Positions 1-6,754 of a stretch of 64,000 nt of DNA are shown here, in pieces. The stretch lies in the IMG/VR virus record IMGVR_UViG_3300025327_000027, positions 1 to 64,000 of that record; one strand, 5' to 3'. The notes under the pieces were generated by a model. That model searched no databases. It was not told where the DNA came from and worked only from the letters and a program-made list of their open reading frames with translations. Source of the DNA: a virus. Every line of letters begins with the position of its first letter. The stretch's first letter is position 1. The position numbers and the translations under genes were made by a program.

Positions 1-95
1 CGGCCTTCAGTGCATAGCTTATTGCCCTCATCGACTAGCCTACCGCCTTCAGCGAATAGCTTAGCTCTTTTTTTCAGGGCTTGAGTTATGTCCAT
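1..95 (-). CDS. KLxxEG-repeat protein, 5' end only
   Basis: A reading frame starts at ATG (95-93) on the minus strand, behind a GGAG five bases upstream, and runs off the window. After about 11 residues it enters a seven-residue repeat of the form K/R-L-x-x-E-G-x (for example KLFAEG, RLVDEG, KLCTEG). The same peptide repeat is encoded at 1256-1471. Function unknown. Short acidic/basic heptads of this kind occur in other phage proteins, and I know of no established role for them. Only about 31 codons are visible, so length and C-terminus are unknown. Confidence 0.55.
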   Translation of the reverse strand, partial: MDITQALKKRAKLFAEGGRLVDEGNKLCTEG

Positions 96-124
96 GACGT
101 CTCCAAACTTAAATTATGAAGGAA

Positions 125-148
125 GGACGGGGCTTTCGGCCCCCTAGC
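125..148 (-). terminator. GC-rich hairpin, possible terminator
   Basis: GGGGC (129-133) and GCCCC (139-143) form a perfect stem around a five-base loop. It lies downstream of the minus-strand gene ending at 319 and just upstream of the gene starting at 95. There is no long T-run, so termination is only plausible. Confidence 0.35.
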
Positions 149-318
149 TGTACCCCATGAGAATGAAGCAGATGAATCTAAAGGCTCTCACTGCGCCTTA
201 CTAAGCAGCACTTCTGCTATACGTTCATGTCTTGCGATGGTTGCGCTTGGGCGATTTGCGTCCAGATGCCCCGTTTAACCCGTACGCACGGCTTCGTACT
301 TCGCCTGAGGACTGATTA

Positions 319-652
319 TTACCATCCTTGTGGCAGTATGCAGTTGTCTGGCGCACCCTTGAACATGGGCGCTATGTCTTCGTCCCTGTACCCAGCTAGA
401 CCACATCCAATGCGTGTTACAGTGAATTGTATCTCTGGATGCTGAGTGGCGAACACGATGAAATTGTCAACGTACAGGCGAATATTCTAGTGTTAGTACA
501 TTCAGATGGCGATCTTTAGTGGGTATCGCATAGCTATTGCCCTGCAAGCCTATACCTTCACCGTAGACAGCACCGTAATGCTTCAGCGCATACAGCGCAG
601 CGCCTCTACCATGGCGTCCAGCGAGGTTAGAACCGAATACAAACACTATCAT
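319..652 (-). pseudogene. Macro-domain-like phage protein, frameshifted
   Basis: The frame starts at ATG 652 (GAGG eight bases upstream) and begins MIVFVFGSNLAGRHG, followed by GIGLQGNSYAIPTKD. This is a widespread small phage protein family resembling macro (ADP-ribose-binding-like) proteins. The frame stops at 467. A second frame, offset by one base, immediately supplies the expected C-terminal half, including VTRIGCGLAGYRDEDIAP and ending NCILPQGW at 319. Removing one base in the TATT near 480-490 joins the halves into a protein of about 110 residues. It is either a recent frameshift mutation, a sequencing indel or a programmed shift. I see no classical slippery heptamer. The start overlaps the stop of the upstream gene by four bases (ATGA). 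Confidence 0.75.
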
Positions 653-849
653 CGCTTTGCCTCGTATCCATCGACACCGCTCGGGGTGTGTCTCGTCTGG
701 CAGTACCACAGCGTCCTGTACGTCCGCGTCCTGTACATTCCCCGGCAGATGGTTACGTCTGCGGTGATGCACTCGCCGTCGTCCCCTGGGACAGCCGCAT
801 GGTGCTTGATCGTGGATCGCACGATCGCGTACGTGTTGTCGTTACTCAT
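649..849 (-). CDS. Small phage protein, unknown function
   Basis: This 66-residue protein starts at ATG 849, chosen because GAGGAG lies eight bases upstream; a longer frame back to 894 has no such site. It is polar and has three cysteines and several histidines, with no recognised domain. It ends in an ATGA overlap with the macro-like gene, so the two are probably translationally coupled. The 55-base hairpin element at 869-923 lies just upstream, so a transcription boundary may sit there. Confidence 0.55.
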   Translation of the reverse strand: MSNDNTYAIVRSTIKHHAAVPGDDGECITADVTICRGMYRTRTYRTLWYCQTRHTPSGVDGYEAKR

Positions 850-868
850 GGCAGGACTCCTCATAGAT

Positions 869-923
869 GTTGATCGAGTCTGATAAGCCTGCAAGGCTCG
901 TGCCTTGTAAGCTTAGCGCACTA
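869..923 (-). repeat. 55-bp hairpin element, copy 1
   Basis: This sequence recurs at 2592-2646 with only a few changes. Its core forms a 12-13 bp imperfect stem (AAGCCTGCAAGGC against GCCTTGTAAGCTT, read on the plus strand). In both copies the stop codon of a minus-strand gene lies at the element's right edge, so the hairpin directly follows a gene. A transcript-end or processing signal is the simplest reading. Confidence 0.6.
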
Positions 924-1169
924 TTCGCCTGCTTCTTGCACAGCGGGCCTAGTGGGCCCGCGCTGGCGCCGCAGTGCGGCTGCGATCCGCCGCGCTTCGC
1001 GAAGCGTGTGCGCGGTTTGCCACGCATGCCCCGCGATATGGTGGAGCGAGCGCCTCACATGGTAAACCCCATGCTCCTGAGCGATCGACACTCCGTCTCT
1101 TCGCTCGACGTAGCCACACGCGAAACCGTAGCCAGTGAGGCGCCCGCGGCGCGTATGTAGACTGGTCAT
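921..1169 (-). CDS. Small basic phage protein, unknown function
   Basis: This 82-residue, Arg/His-rich protein starts at ATG 1169 with GGGGAT about five bases upstream. Its C-terminal half looks helical, with the stretch TLREARRIAAALRRQRG. I recognise no family. It is transcribed with the other minus-strand genes here, and its stop codon lies inside the 55-bp hairpin element. The coding assignment rests on the ribosome-binding site, the gene spacing and the shared terminal element. Confidence 0.5.
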   Translation of the reverse strand: MTSLHTRRGRLTGYGFACGYVERRDGVSIAQEHGVYHVRRSLHHIAGHAWQTAHTLREARRIAAALRRQRGPTRPAVQEAGE

Positions 1170-1255
1170 ATCGTTATCCCCATTGCTTCGACGTGAAGCG
1201 CCGAAACCGCTTTGGCACCATGAATCCCAGAGCGCCGCAGTACCTCCGCAGCGCT

Positions 1256-1471
1256 CTACCGCCCGGGAAGATCCGAGCGAACAGTGCGACTTGGGCGGGA
1301 CTTGCGCCTTACAGTTCTTCGCTTTAGCGCGTAGCTACTGCCTTCAGCATATAGCTTACGGCCTTCAGCGCGCAGCTTATCGCCTTCATCGTGTAGCTTT
1401 TCGCCTTCATCGATTAGCTTACGGCCTTCATCATAGCTTTTCGCCTTCATCATAGCTTTCTCCTTCATCAT
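1256..1471 (-). CDS. KLxxEG heptad-repeat protein, possibly degenerate
   Basis: This 71-residue frame starts at ATG 1471 (GAAGGA six bases upstream). It encodes about five units of K/R-L-x-x-E-G-x from a 21-base DNA repeat, followed by a basic tail. Just upstream, at about 1480-1582, two or three more units lie in another frame, separated by a stop. Between them are units of 18-19 rather than 21 bases. The array therefore looks as though it lost two or three bases in several units and went out of frame. It is related to the partial gene at 1-95. Function unknown; it may be a broken copy. Confidence 0.45.
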   Translation of the reverse strand: MMKEKAMMKAKSYDEGRKLIDEGEKLHDEGDKLRAEGRKLYAEGSSYALKRRTVRRKSRPSRTVRSDLPGR

Positions 1472-1773
1472 AGTTTATCCTTCATCGCGTAGCTTGGCGC
1501 TTTCAGCGAGGAGCTTTTCGCCTTCATCGTAGCTTATCGCCTTAGCGATAAGACTAGCTCGTTTTGGACTATCTGAGTTACATTACTGCTTATGGACGTC
1601 CCGTCCGTACTAGGACCTACGTACTAGTAAATGTAGCGAGCCTTTCTTAGGTAGGTAAGGCAGACGCCTGAAACTTACATCGGCGAGCAAGGCTCTAGCC
1701 GACGTGAATATCGGCCCTTTGATTACACAGGGGCCAGCTGCGGCGGAGTTTAGGTTATCCGCATACCTTCCGC
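1472..1773. other. Gene-free stretch with decayed repeats and a hairpin
   Basis: Positions 1472-1582 continue the 21-base repeat out of frame, with no usable start codon. Positions 1713-1735 form GGCCC/GGGCC around a 13-base loop, downstream of the minus-strand gene ending at 1774, and may terminate it. I see nothing else. Confidence 0.5.
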
Positions 1774-2397
1774 TTAGGCGGGGATGATGCCGAACTGGCA
1801 GCGAGTGACGAGAGTCTCCAGCACGCCCTGGTACTCGGACGGACCCTTCACGCGACCGTGGAAACGGTACGTGCCTCCGACTCGGACACTAGGCATTTTG
1901 CTGGCCCACCACGTCAGGATGTTGCCATCGGGAGTGAGAACCTTGACGATGTTGCGGTCGAACCGCCCCAGCGTGATGGTTCGCATCTGCACGACGCGCA
2001 CCTTAGGCAGAGTAACCTCTTCGCCATTCTTCTTGTCGAGATGGACGCTGTCCGCACCAAGCGCCTGAAAGTTCGCATCCTCGCTGCCACGAATGGCGAT
2101 GTCGAGAATTGCGGCGATCAGGTTCACTTGCGAGAACGCAACGTCGCCTTCCTTCGCACAGGCAGCACGCACCTTCTGACTGAACTGCGACGCATCCGAA
2201 GGGATACGCGTAGCGTAGGCCAGAGCTTCGTCCGCGTCCTGGAAGTCGTCGGCCGAAGGAAGAGAATCCTCTTTCGCCTCCGCAGCCATCCAGTACGCAG
2301 CCTCCGCAGTGCCACCGTCGTCGCGATCCTTACGGACGAATCGCCCCTCGATGCGCACCATGCGCGCCACATATGCGAGAAAATCTCGCTTTTGCAT
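1774..2397 (-). CDS. Phage protein, possible C-terminal OB-like domain
   Basis: This 207-residue protein starts at ATG 2397, with AGGAG seven bases upstream. The N-terminal two thirds are polar and helical. The last 60 residues alternate hydrophobic and polar positions and end with GTYRFHGRVKGPSEYQGV, then ETLVTRC. That ending resembles the short 'hGxVKxHxEYxGxxxTxLTRC' C-termini seen in several phage proteins that I take to be OB-like. No catalytic residues are recognised. A clear promoter with a palindromic spacer (2493-2521) lies about 100 bases upstream. Confidence 0.75.
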   Translation of the reverse strand: MQKRDFLAYVARMVRIEGRFVRKDRDDGGTAEAAYWMAAEAKEDSLPSADDFQDADEALAYATRIPSDASQFSQKVRAACAKEGDVAFSQVNLIAAILDIAIRGSEDANFQALGADSVHLDKKNGEEVTLPKVRVVQMRTITLGRFDRNIVKVLTPDGNILTWWASKMPSVRVGGTYRFHGRVKGPSEYQGVLETLVTRCQFGIIPA

Positions 2398-2492
2398 TAT
2401 AGTCTCCTGTATTTTAGTAGCACCTCATTGTCAGCATTCCTAGCATTTGCTAGGCGCACGACTCTGTTACCCGCCCAGGATTCGGCGGAGTG

Positions 2493-2521
2493 ATTATACG
2501 AGTTCCCCGTGGAACTCGCAA
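2493..2521 (-). promoter_or_regulatory. Sigma70-type promoter with operator-like spacer
   Basis: On the minus strand, TTGCGA (2521-2516) and a perfect TATAAT (2498-2493) are separated by exactly 17 bases. The spacer contains a palindrome with 8-bp arms (CGAGTTCC ... GGAACTCG, 2499-2518). The promoter points at the gene starting at 2397. A repressor bound to the spacer would block RNA polymerase, so this is a candidate regulated promoter. Confidence 0.6.
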
Positions 2522-2558
2522 TACGCACGCGCTTATTTCGTCTGCATTATTCAGCGCG

Positions 2559-2588
2559 AGCCTATCTCATTATTCAGACTGATAGGCT
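2559..2588. repeat. Inverted repeat AGCCTATC/GATAGGCT
   Basis: A perfect 8-bp inverted repeat (2559-2566 and 2581-2588) with a 14-base AT-rich loop lies immediately beside the second 55-bp hairpin element. It is probably a transcription-end structure or a protein site. Direction is not clear. Confidence 0.4.
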
Positions 2589-2591
2589 ATG

Positions 2592-2646
2592 GTTGATCGA
2601 GTCTGATAAGCCTACAAAGATCGTACCTTGCAGGCTTAGCGCACTA
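2592..2646 (-). repeat. 55-bp hairpin element, copy 2
   Basis: This is a near-copy of 869-923. Several changes fall in the stem, and most keep pairing as G-U when read as minus-strand RNA. It begins at the stop codon of the membrane micro-gene ending at 2644. Confidence 0.6.
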
Positions 2647-2712
2647 GATCAGCACGCAGTACGCGAGAGCGATCCCAATGAGGACCCAGAATTCAGCCCG
2701 TAGTATGTGCAT
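2644..2712 (-). CDS. 22-residue membrane microprotein
   Basis: ATG 2712 is preceded four bases upstream by AGGAG. The product (MHILRAEFW then VLIGIALAYCVLI) is a short N-terminal stretch followed by one hydrophobic helix of about 15 residues reaching the C-terminus. It follows directly on the gene ending at 2720 and ends in the 55-bp hairpin element, so it looks like the last gene of a small operon. Function unknown; phage micro-proteins of this shape are often lysis-related or interfere with host membrane proteins. Confidence 0.5.
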   Translation of the reverse strand: MHILRAEFWVLIGIALAYCVLI

Positions 2713-2719
2713 GATTCTC

Positions 2720-2986
2720 CTATGTATGCGCTCGTGTGAGGTCGCGCAGTGCTTGCGGCATTCGCATCTGTGCCTGCCACAGATTTGGTTTGATGCGCAT
2801 GTACTTGTAGGTTCGGTTCTCGTACCTTTGGCGAAGGAAGTGAATCGTCTCATTGAGAGTTTTCACTTCGCTCCGAGTGCGCACCGTTCGCTTTGCCGCC
2901 GGAGGCAGACCAGCCTTACGGCGGCACACCTCGCATGGTACTACACTCGGAAACTTCGCGCAAAGGCTAAGGCACTTGTCGAGCAC
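2720..2986 (-). CDS. Small CxxC protein, unknown function
   Basis: This 88-residue, Arg/Lys-rich protein starts at GTG 2986, chosen because a perfect AGGAGG lies five bases upstream. A CEVC motif near residue 18, with nearby cysteines, suggests a small metal site, but a second CxxC is lacking. It is followed after 7 bases by the membrane micro-gene. No family recognised. Confidence 0.6.
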   Translation of the reverse strand: MLDKCLSLCAKFPSVVPCEVCRRKAGLPPAAKRTVRTRSEVKTLNETIHFLRQRYENRTYKYMRIKPNLWQAQMRMPQALRDLTRAHT

Positions 2987-3124
2987 TTAAGCCTCCTGAT
3001 TTCACGCAGGCAAGTGCCTGCGTTTCGCCGCTATGTCGGTCGGTGCGGCATGTGGTGACTCTGCATTGCCCGTGCCAGCTTGTTATCGCTGGCGATGCGA
3101 GGGGGGAGCAAACGGCGTGCCAAG

Positions 3125-3345
3125 TCGAGATTTCGCGGGGTTACGTGCGAAGTTGCGCATATCCATAATACTGAGGCATGGCATGAAACTTGCTGCGAGG
3201 GTAGTTAGGGTTACTGCCGAGGGTAAAAAAGGTGTCAAATTGAGCAGCAAATCTTGGCATGAAACTTGCATACCTAATGAAATCAGGGGTTTACGTGAAA
3301 AGTTGCGTATATCCCTTGATTAGTAAGAGGGAGAAGAGCAAGTAA
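3125..3345. repeat. Imperfect direct repeats
   Basis: A unit around GGGGTTACGTGCGAAGTTGCG (near 3136) recurs as GGGTTTACGTGAAAAGTTGCG (near 3287). GGCATGAAACTTGC occurs at about 3178 and 3257, with a diverged copy near 3358. These are repeats of about 30 and 14 bases in a non-coding region. Confidence 0.55.
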
Positions 3346-3384
3346 TGTGCCAAGATGCTGGCATGAAGGATGCAAGCTAGAGTA

Positions 3385-3437
3385 GTGTGACATTTATATC
3401 ACACTTTCGTGATCTTTTCGTGATATAAATGTCACAC
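3385..3437. repeat. Perfect 18-bp inverted repeat
   Basis: The 18 bases at 3385-3402 are the exact reverse complement of 3420-3437, around a 17-base loop. Each arm contains the GTGACATTTAT half-site seen in the nearby palindromes. A related imperfect palindrome (GTGACGCTTATGTCAC) follows at about 3453-3468. Confidence 0.8.
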
Positions 3438-3721
3438 TTTCGTAATATGTTCGTGACGCTTATGTCACACCAAATAGAGGGGATACTTGGACTAATGCCT
3501 AATATTTAGGCAGACCGTCAGTATATCCATATGACCAGTATTTCCCCACAAATAGCAACAAGCGCGAGAATGCTGAGGATATACGCACGCTTAGAGGGGA
3601 GAGATGCGTGGATATTGCGCGAAATGTTGCATAGGGGGGGTGGGCCTATTGACGTCGGCCTCGCTGTGATTATATCATCACATACACACGGGATGCTAAA
3701 AAGTGTGGACCTATGCCAATT

Positions 3722-3770
3722 CAGATACTTAGCGTGACATTTATGTCACACCACTACCCGTAGTGGGTCC
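3722..3770. repeat. 49-bp palindrome/hairpin element, copy 1
   Basis: The element contains GTGACATTTATGTCAC and then a second stem, CCACTA-cccg-TAGTGG. The copy at 3856-3904 is nearly identical and has a paired change in this stem. Confidence 0.75.
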
Positions 3771-3855
3771 TTTGTAGTTATACACCACCTGTTGTTGTTC
3801 AGAGTGGAATCGTGCAAAGGGGGCGAAATCGGGCCGTTCCGGCCCATATCGCGAT

Positions 3856-3904
3856 CAGGTACTTAGCGTGACATTTATGTCACACCATTACCTGTAATGG
3901 GTCC
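3856..3904. repeat. 49-bp palindrome/hairpin element, copy 2
   Basis: It has the same layout as 3722-3770, but the second stem is CCATTA-cctg-TAATGG. The C-to-T and G-to-A changes are compensatory and keep the stem perfect, which argues for a selected structure or a symmetric protein site. Confidence 0.75.
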
Positions 3905-4070
3905 ATCAGTCGTGCTATTGCCTTACATCAGAGCCGTTTCTCTGTATAGTCGTAAGTCTTTGGATTGAACAGAGGGATGCCTTGTTGCAGCGTATCAAAT
4001 GATGTCTTCCTCGGTTGTATACTGCGTTGGTCATCTCTGCTGATGGAATTGTCTTTGACTTGTCGGTGAA

Positions 4071-4379
4071 TCAAGTCTCCAGCCCGTCCTTCATGAACGA
4101 CATAGCGTTCATGAGGTGCTCATATACATCTACAGGCATTGTCTCCTTACAAGAGTTGCAGTACACCTTGCCTACCGTGATCTGAATGAGACCCCGTAGG
4201 CCACAAGGTAAGTGTACCCCCCATACGATCGTGGTCTTTACAGGCAAGAGCATCTCGTTCCACTCCCGCTTATCGGGATCGTACACTCTCTCGACGTTAT
4301 CCACCTGCACTTCTTTCAAGGTCCAGCCTTGGAAAGGATAGATGTCATAATACCTTAAATTGTTCTTTAGCTTACTCAT
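4071..4379 (-). CDS. Small CxxC protein, paralogue of next gene
   Basis: This 102-residue protein (ATG 4379) has a YPFQGW motif near residue 14 and ends with CNSCKETMP followed by V-Y-E-H and a helix. The gene ending at 4381 shares YQGW near its start and CQTCGKEMP plus a helix at its end. The two adjacent genes are therefore diverged tandem duplicates. The CxxC pair suggests a partial zinc ribbon. Function unknown. It is the last of three minus-strand genes that probably share a transcript. Confidence 0.65.
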   Translation of the reverse strand: MSKLKNNLRYYDIYPFQGWTLKEVQVDNVERVYDPDKREWNEMLLPVKTTIVWGVHLPCGLRGLIQITVGKVYCNSCKETMPVDVYEHLMNAMSFMKDGLET

Positions 4380-4380
4380 A

Positions 4381-4731
4381 CTATTGCTTTGGATCGGCTA
4401 GTCGCCATAACTCGATTGCCTTTGAAAAGTAGTCCTGAACCTCCCACGGCATCTCCTTGCCGCAGGTTTGACACCACCGCTTTAGGAAGCCCTTGTACCA
4501 GCCCCAGTTGTTTTTCTTCAAATGGGGAGGGTGGGTTCTTACAGGGCCGCGTTTTTCGTGCTCTTCATAGTGCTGAAAGGCATAGATCTCCGTTTTCTTG
4601 TATGGCGTGAAGTTCTGATTGCCCTTAGGTGTGATGATTTTGTCACGCAGTTGTATTCGCCACCCCTGGTAGTCAAAAAACATTAGCGAGCCCACCGCTC
4701 TCGGCAATTTGCAAGACTCCAGGAAAAACAC
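4381..4731 (-). CDS. Small CxxC protein, paralogue of previous gene
   Basis: This 116-residue protein is rich in Trp and Lys, with CQTCGKEMP near residue 90 and a C-terminal helix. It is paralogous to the gene at 4071-4379. The frame opens at GTG 4731, but the start is uncertain: ATG 4683 would give a protein that lines up better with its paralogue. Neither has a strong ribosome site. It is probably cotranscribed with its neighbours. No function recognised. Confidence 0.6.
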   Translation of the reverse strand: MFFLESCKLPRAVGSLMFFDYQGWRIQLRDKIITPKGNQNFTPYKKTEIYAFQHYEEHEKRGPVRTHPPHLKKNNWGWYKGFLKRWCQTCGKEMPWEVQDYFSKAIELWRLADPKQ

Positions 4732-4740
4732 GCCCGCGCA

Positions 4741-5040
4741 TTACTTCGACCTTTGCGGGCTTGTCCGCTTGTAAACTTCTTTGCTACCGATTCTTAGGCC
4801 CTCGTAGCCGTGGACAGCGACGTTAGCCGCCATCTTACGGTACTCTACTAGAGCACGTTCCAGGAATGGTACAAAGGGATTCTCGTCGGAGAACACAGCG
4901 AACGTAGTGTCCTCTGGTATGTCGTCATGCCGGCACGCCGCGCGAAAGGCAGACGATGCCGCGACCAGCATATCCTCCACGGCAGCGATACTTCCGAGGC
5001 GCTCTTGTTCTACGAAACCTCGTGAGCGTTTTTTGGCCAC
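4741..5040 (-). CDS. Phage protein, unknown function
   Basis: This 99-residue, largely helical protein starts at GTG 5040 behind GGAAGGA. It begins with a basic segment (AKKRSRG), followed by an amphipathic helical region. It is the first gene of a three-gene minus-strand group. No domain recognised. Confidence 0.55.
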   Translation of the reverse strand: MAKKRSRGFVEQERLGSIAAVEDMLVAASSAFRAACRHDDIPEDTTFAVFSDENPFVPFLERALVEYRKMAANVAVHGYEGLRIGSKEVYKRTSPQRSK

Positions 5041-5114
5041 TACTTCCTTCCGTTCGGTGCGCTTGGCATAAGGGGAGCTAGAAGAGTATGATACCTTTTA
5101 CTGAAGGAGTTCAC

Positions 5115-5333
5115 ATGAAAAACCGCAACAAATACCTGCACTTCCCCGTGACCATCTGGTCACGGGACTGCGATGTACCCGACCATCGAGTCTTCGACGT
5201 TGATTATCAGCTTGTAAAGAATTGCGACTTGTGTTGCGTGTACCCCGAACTATGTCCAGTAGAAGTTGTTCGAGCAGTATTTCATAATATGTGGATGGAC
5301 CTTCCAGGGGACACGGTAATCGAAGACTTTTAA
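5115..5333 (+). CDS. Small phage protein, unknown function
   Basis: This 72-residue protein starts at ATG 5115, chosen for AAGGAG six bases upstream; the frame stays open back to 5088. It has a CDLCC cluster and a further cysteine (LCPVEVV), so metal binding is possible. It is acidic. It is the first plus-strand gene after the minus-strand block. No family recognised. Confidence 0.6.
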   Translation: MKNRNKYLHFPVTIWSRDCDVPDHRVFDVDYQLVKNCDLCCVYPELCPVEVVRAVFHNMWMDLPGDTVIEDF

Positions 5334-5340
5334 CCGTACT

Positions 5341-5357
5341 AAATAGGGTAAAATAGG
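5341..5357 (+). promoter_or_regulatory. Candidate phage promoter (AAATAGGGTAAAATA)
   Basis: One of seven plus-strand copies of this element in the window (also 7066, 16253, 20143, 29824, 32647 and 47057). It precedes the methyltransferase gene by about 85 bases. TAAAAT could be a -10 box; no fixed -35 is seen. Confidence 0.55.
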
Positions 5358-5442
5358 TTATCAGAACGAAAACCGGAGTAACTACTCGGATAAATCGTTA
5401 GTGGGATAGTTACCCCCTTTCGGTCCCCCATTAAGAGACTAC

Positions 5443-6048
5443 ATGTCGAAGAATCCTTATCCGAATCGTCCATATCCAGTGGGGGTACTATCGTATCCAA
5501 CCACGAAAGCTACAGCTTCTTTTGTGTCCTCGGTCAAAAAGTACGCGCTGTTAGAGTATGGGGAAGCAGAGCTACTGATTGACATCCCCAATCTATTGAA
5601 CATGGGTGGGGATTACCTGAATCTTGGCCACGGTGCCGGAGGTTCAGCACTCCTCTTGGCTCAAGGGCTCGTTGAGACTGACCTGCATGGCGTGGTCCAT
5701 TCAGTAGACACATTCAAGGATCGAACTTGGGGACGGACCGAATCCATGGAAATCGTAGAGTCGTTCCATCTAGGCTCAATCGTCAAACTTTACAAGGCCC
5801 GAACGGATCAAACGGTTGACCTGTTCAACGATCTGACGTTCGTCTTCATCGACGCTGACCATAGCTACGAAGGCGTGCTACACGATTTTGTCAACTACGC
5901 GCCAAAAGTCATCAAAGGGGGGGCCGTGGCCTTTCACGACACCAACCAGGAACCCTCGAATAGAGTGATTCGCGAGCAGGTATTATCTGATTCATCCTGG
6001 CAACTGATGATCCACGTTAATAGAATTCAAGTATTTCAGCGGGTCTGA
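5443..6048 (+). CDS. Class I SAM-dependent methyltransferase
   Basis: This 201-residue protein has the class I Rossmann layout. A glycine-rich motif I (LNLGHGAGGSALLLAQGL, about residue 60) is followed by an acidic strand end (VHSVDTF), LTFVFIDADHSYEGV (about residue 128) and GGAVAFHDT (about residue 167). This pattern is typical of the methyltransferase_24 group, many of which methylate sugars or small molecules. The substrate cannot be read from the sequence. A second methyltransferase follows, and glycosyltransferases lie at the other end of the window, so glycan methylation is a reasonable inference. Confidence 0.8.
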   Translation: MSKNPYPNRPYPVGVLSYPTTKATASFVSSVKKYALLEYGEAELLIDIPNLLNMGGDYLNLGHGAGGSALLLAQGLVETDLHGVVHSVDTFKDRTWGRTESMEIVESFHLGSIVKLYKARTDQTVDLFNDLTFVFIDADHSYEGVLHDFVNYAPKVIKGGAVAFHDTNQEPSNRVIREQVLSDSSWQLMIHVNRIQVFQRV

Positions 6049-6139
6049 CAAACCCCAAGCTGCACGATCCTAAGTACGATGAGATCGCTGCCAAGGAGTT
6101 CTGCGGAAATCGATTCGAAGCCTATAACTGACATTCAGG

Positions 6140-6196
6140 ATGCCGACAATCGAACTGATTCACGAGTTCAAGAAGTACTACATGGTAACGGAGTAA
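6140..6196 (+). CDS. 18-codon open frame upstream of methyltransferase
   Basis: ATG 6140 to TAA 6196 encodes MPTIELIHEFKKYYMVTE, and its end carries the GGAG that serves the next start (GTG 6200). Just before it, 6045-6128 is another open stretch of about 27 codons without ATG/GTG/TTG. Either this is a leader peptide or both are remains of a lost gene. Confidence 0.3.
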   Translation: MPTIELIHEFKKYYMVTE

Positions 6197-6199
6197 TCT

Positions 6200-6754
6200 G
6201 TGAAGTTGAACGTGGGAGATAAGGACTTCTCGGGTATCTATACCGAGGGTGGGTGGCTAACAATTGATGTATCCCCACGAAGTCGAGATAGCCATCGAGA
6301 CAAGTTTATGGTTATGTCGGTGCTGGAAATGCCGTCTAATTGGACCGATTGCTACGAAGAGATCCACATGATCCACTGTTTGGAGCACATTAATCGCAAT
6401 TTCAGGCAGCAAGTAGTAAAGGAAATTTACCGGGTGCTCGCACCTGGGGGTATCATTTACATAGAAGTACCTGATTTTGAAAAAACAATTGCTTTTCTCC
6501 ATGATGCTTTTATTCGTGGAGATGAGAAGGTACAACATAATCTTACAACTTCTATATATGGTAAACAAAGATTTCCAGGTGACCAGCACTGCTGGGGGTA
6601 TACGCGGCATACGCTAGGGGACCTATTCATCGAAGCGGGGTTCAAGTCTTTCCAGATCGGCCTAGCTGGTCCGGATTATGCAATGGGGGAGGTCAAGATG
6701 ATCTCCTCGCATTATAAACAAGAGCCAGTGCTATTGGTTAAAGGAGTGAAGTGA
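6200..6754 (+). CDS. SAM-dependent methyltransferase (type 11-like)
   Basis: This 184-residue protein starts at GTG 6200 behind GGAG. It shows the usual order: N-terminal KLNVGDKDF in place of the glycine-rich motif I, ID after the next strand, then HCLEHI and EIYRVLAPGGIIYIEVPD. This fits the methyltransferase_11/23 group found in phage and bacterial glycan clusters. Motif I is short and atypical, so SAM binding may be altered. The stop overlaps the next start by one base. Confidence 0.75.
   Translation: MKLNVGDKDFSGIYTEGGWLTIDVSPRSRDSHRDKFMVMSVLEMPSNWTDCYEEIHMIHCLEHINRNFRQQVVKEIYRVLAPGGIIYIEVPDFEKTIAFLHDAFIRGDEKVQHNLTTSIYGKQRFPGDQHCWGYTRHTLGDLFIEAGFKSFQIGLAGPDYAMGEVKMISSHYKQEPVLLVKGVK

Larger units (their letters stand above)
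2987..4070. other. 1.1 kb gene-free control region
   Basis: I see no convincing gene on either strand. One 96-codon plus-strand frame at 3033-3323 consists largely of repeated DNA and has no good start. The region contains imperfect direct repeats (around GGCATGAAACTTGC and GGGGTTTACGTGAAAAGTTGCG), a perfect 18-bp inverted repeat and several copies of a GTGACAT...ATGTCAC palindrome. Candidate roles are operator cluster, replication origin or packaging site. Confidence 0.6.

Noticed and set aside
227-445. 72-codon plus-strand frame at the left end
   Set aside because: It lies opposite the second half of the frameshifted macro-like gene and has no recognised features.
1858-2493. 211-codon plus-strand frame
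   Set aside because: It is the antisense shadow of the gene at 1774-2397, which has the better start, promoter and protein composition.
3033-3323. 96-codon plus-strand frame in the control region
   Set aside because: It encodes two copies of the local DNA repeat, has no good ribosome site and points against the surrounding genes; treated as non-coding.
3385-3904. CRISPR array
   Set aside because: Repeats are palindromic and irregularly spaced, without uniform spacers or cas genes.
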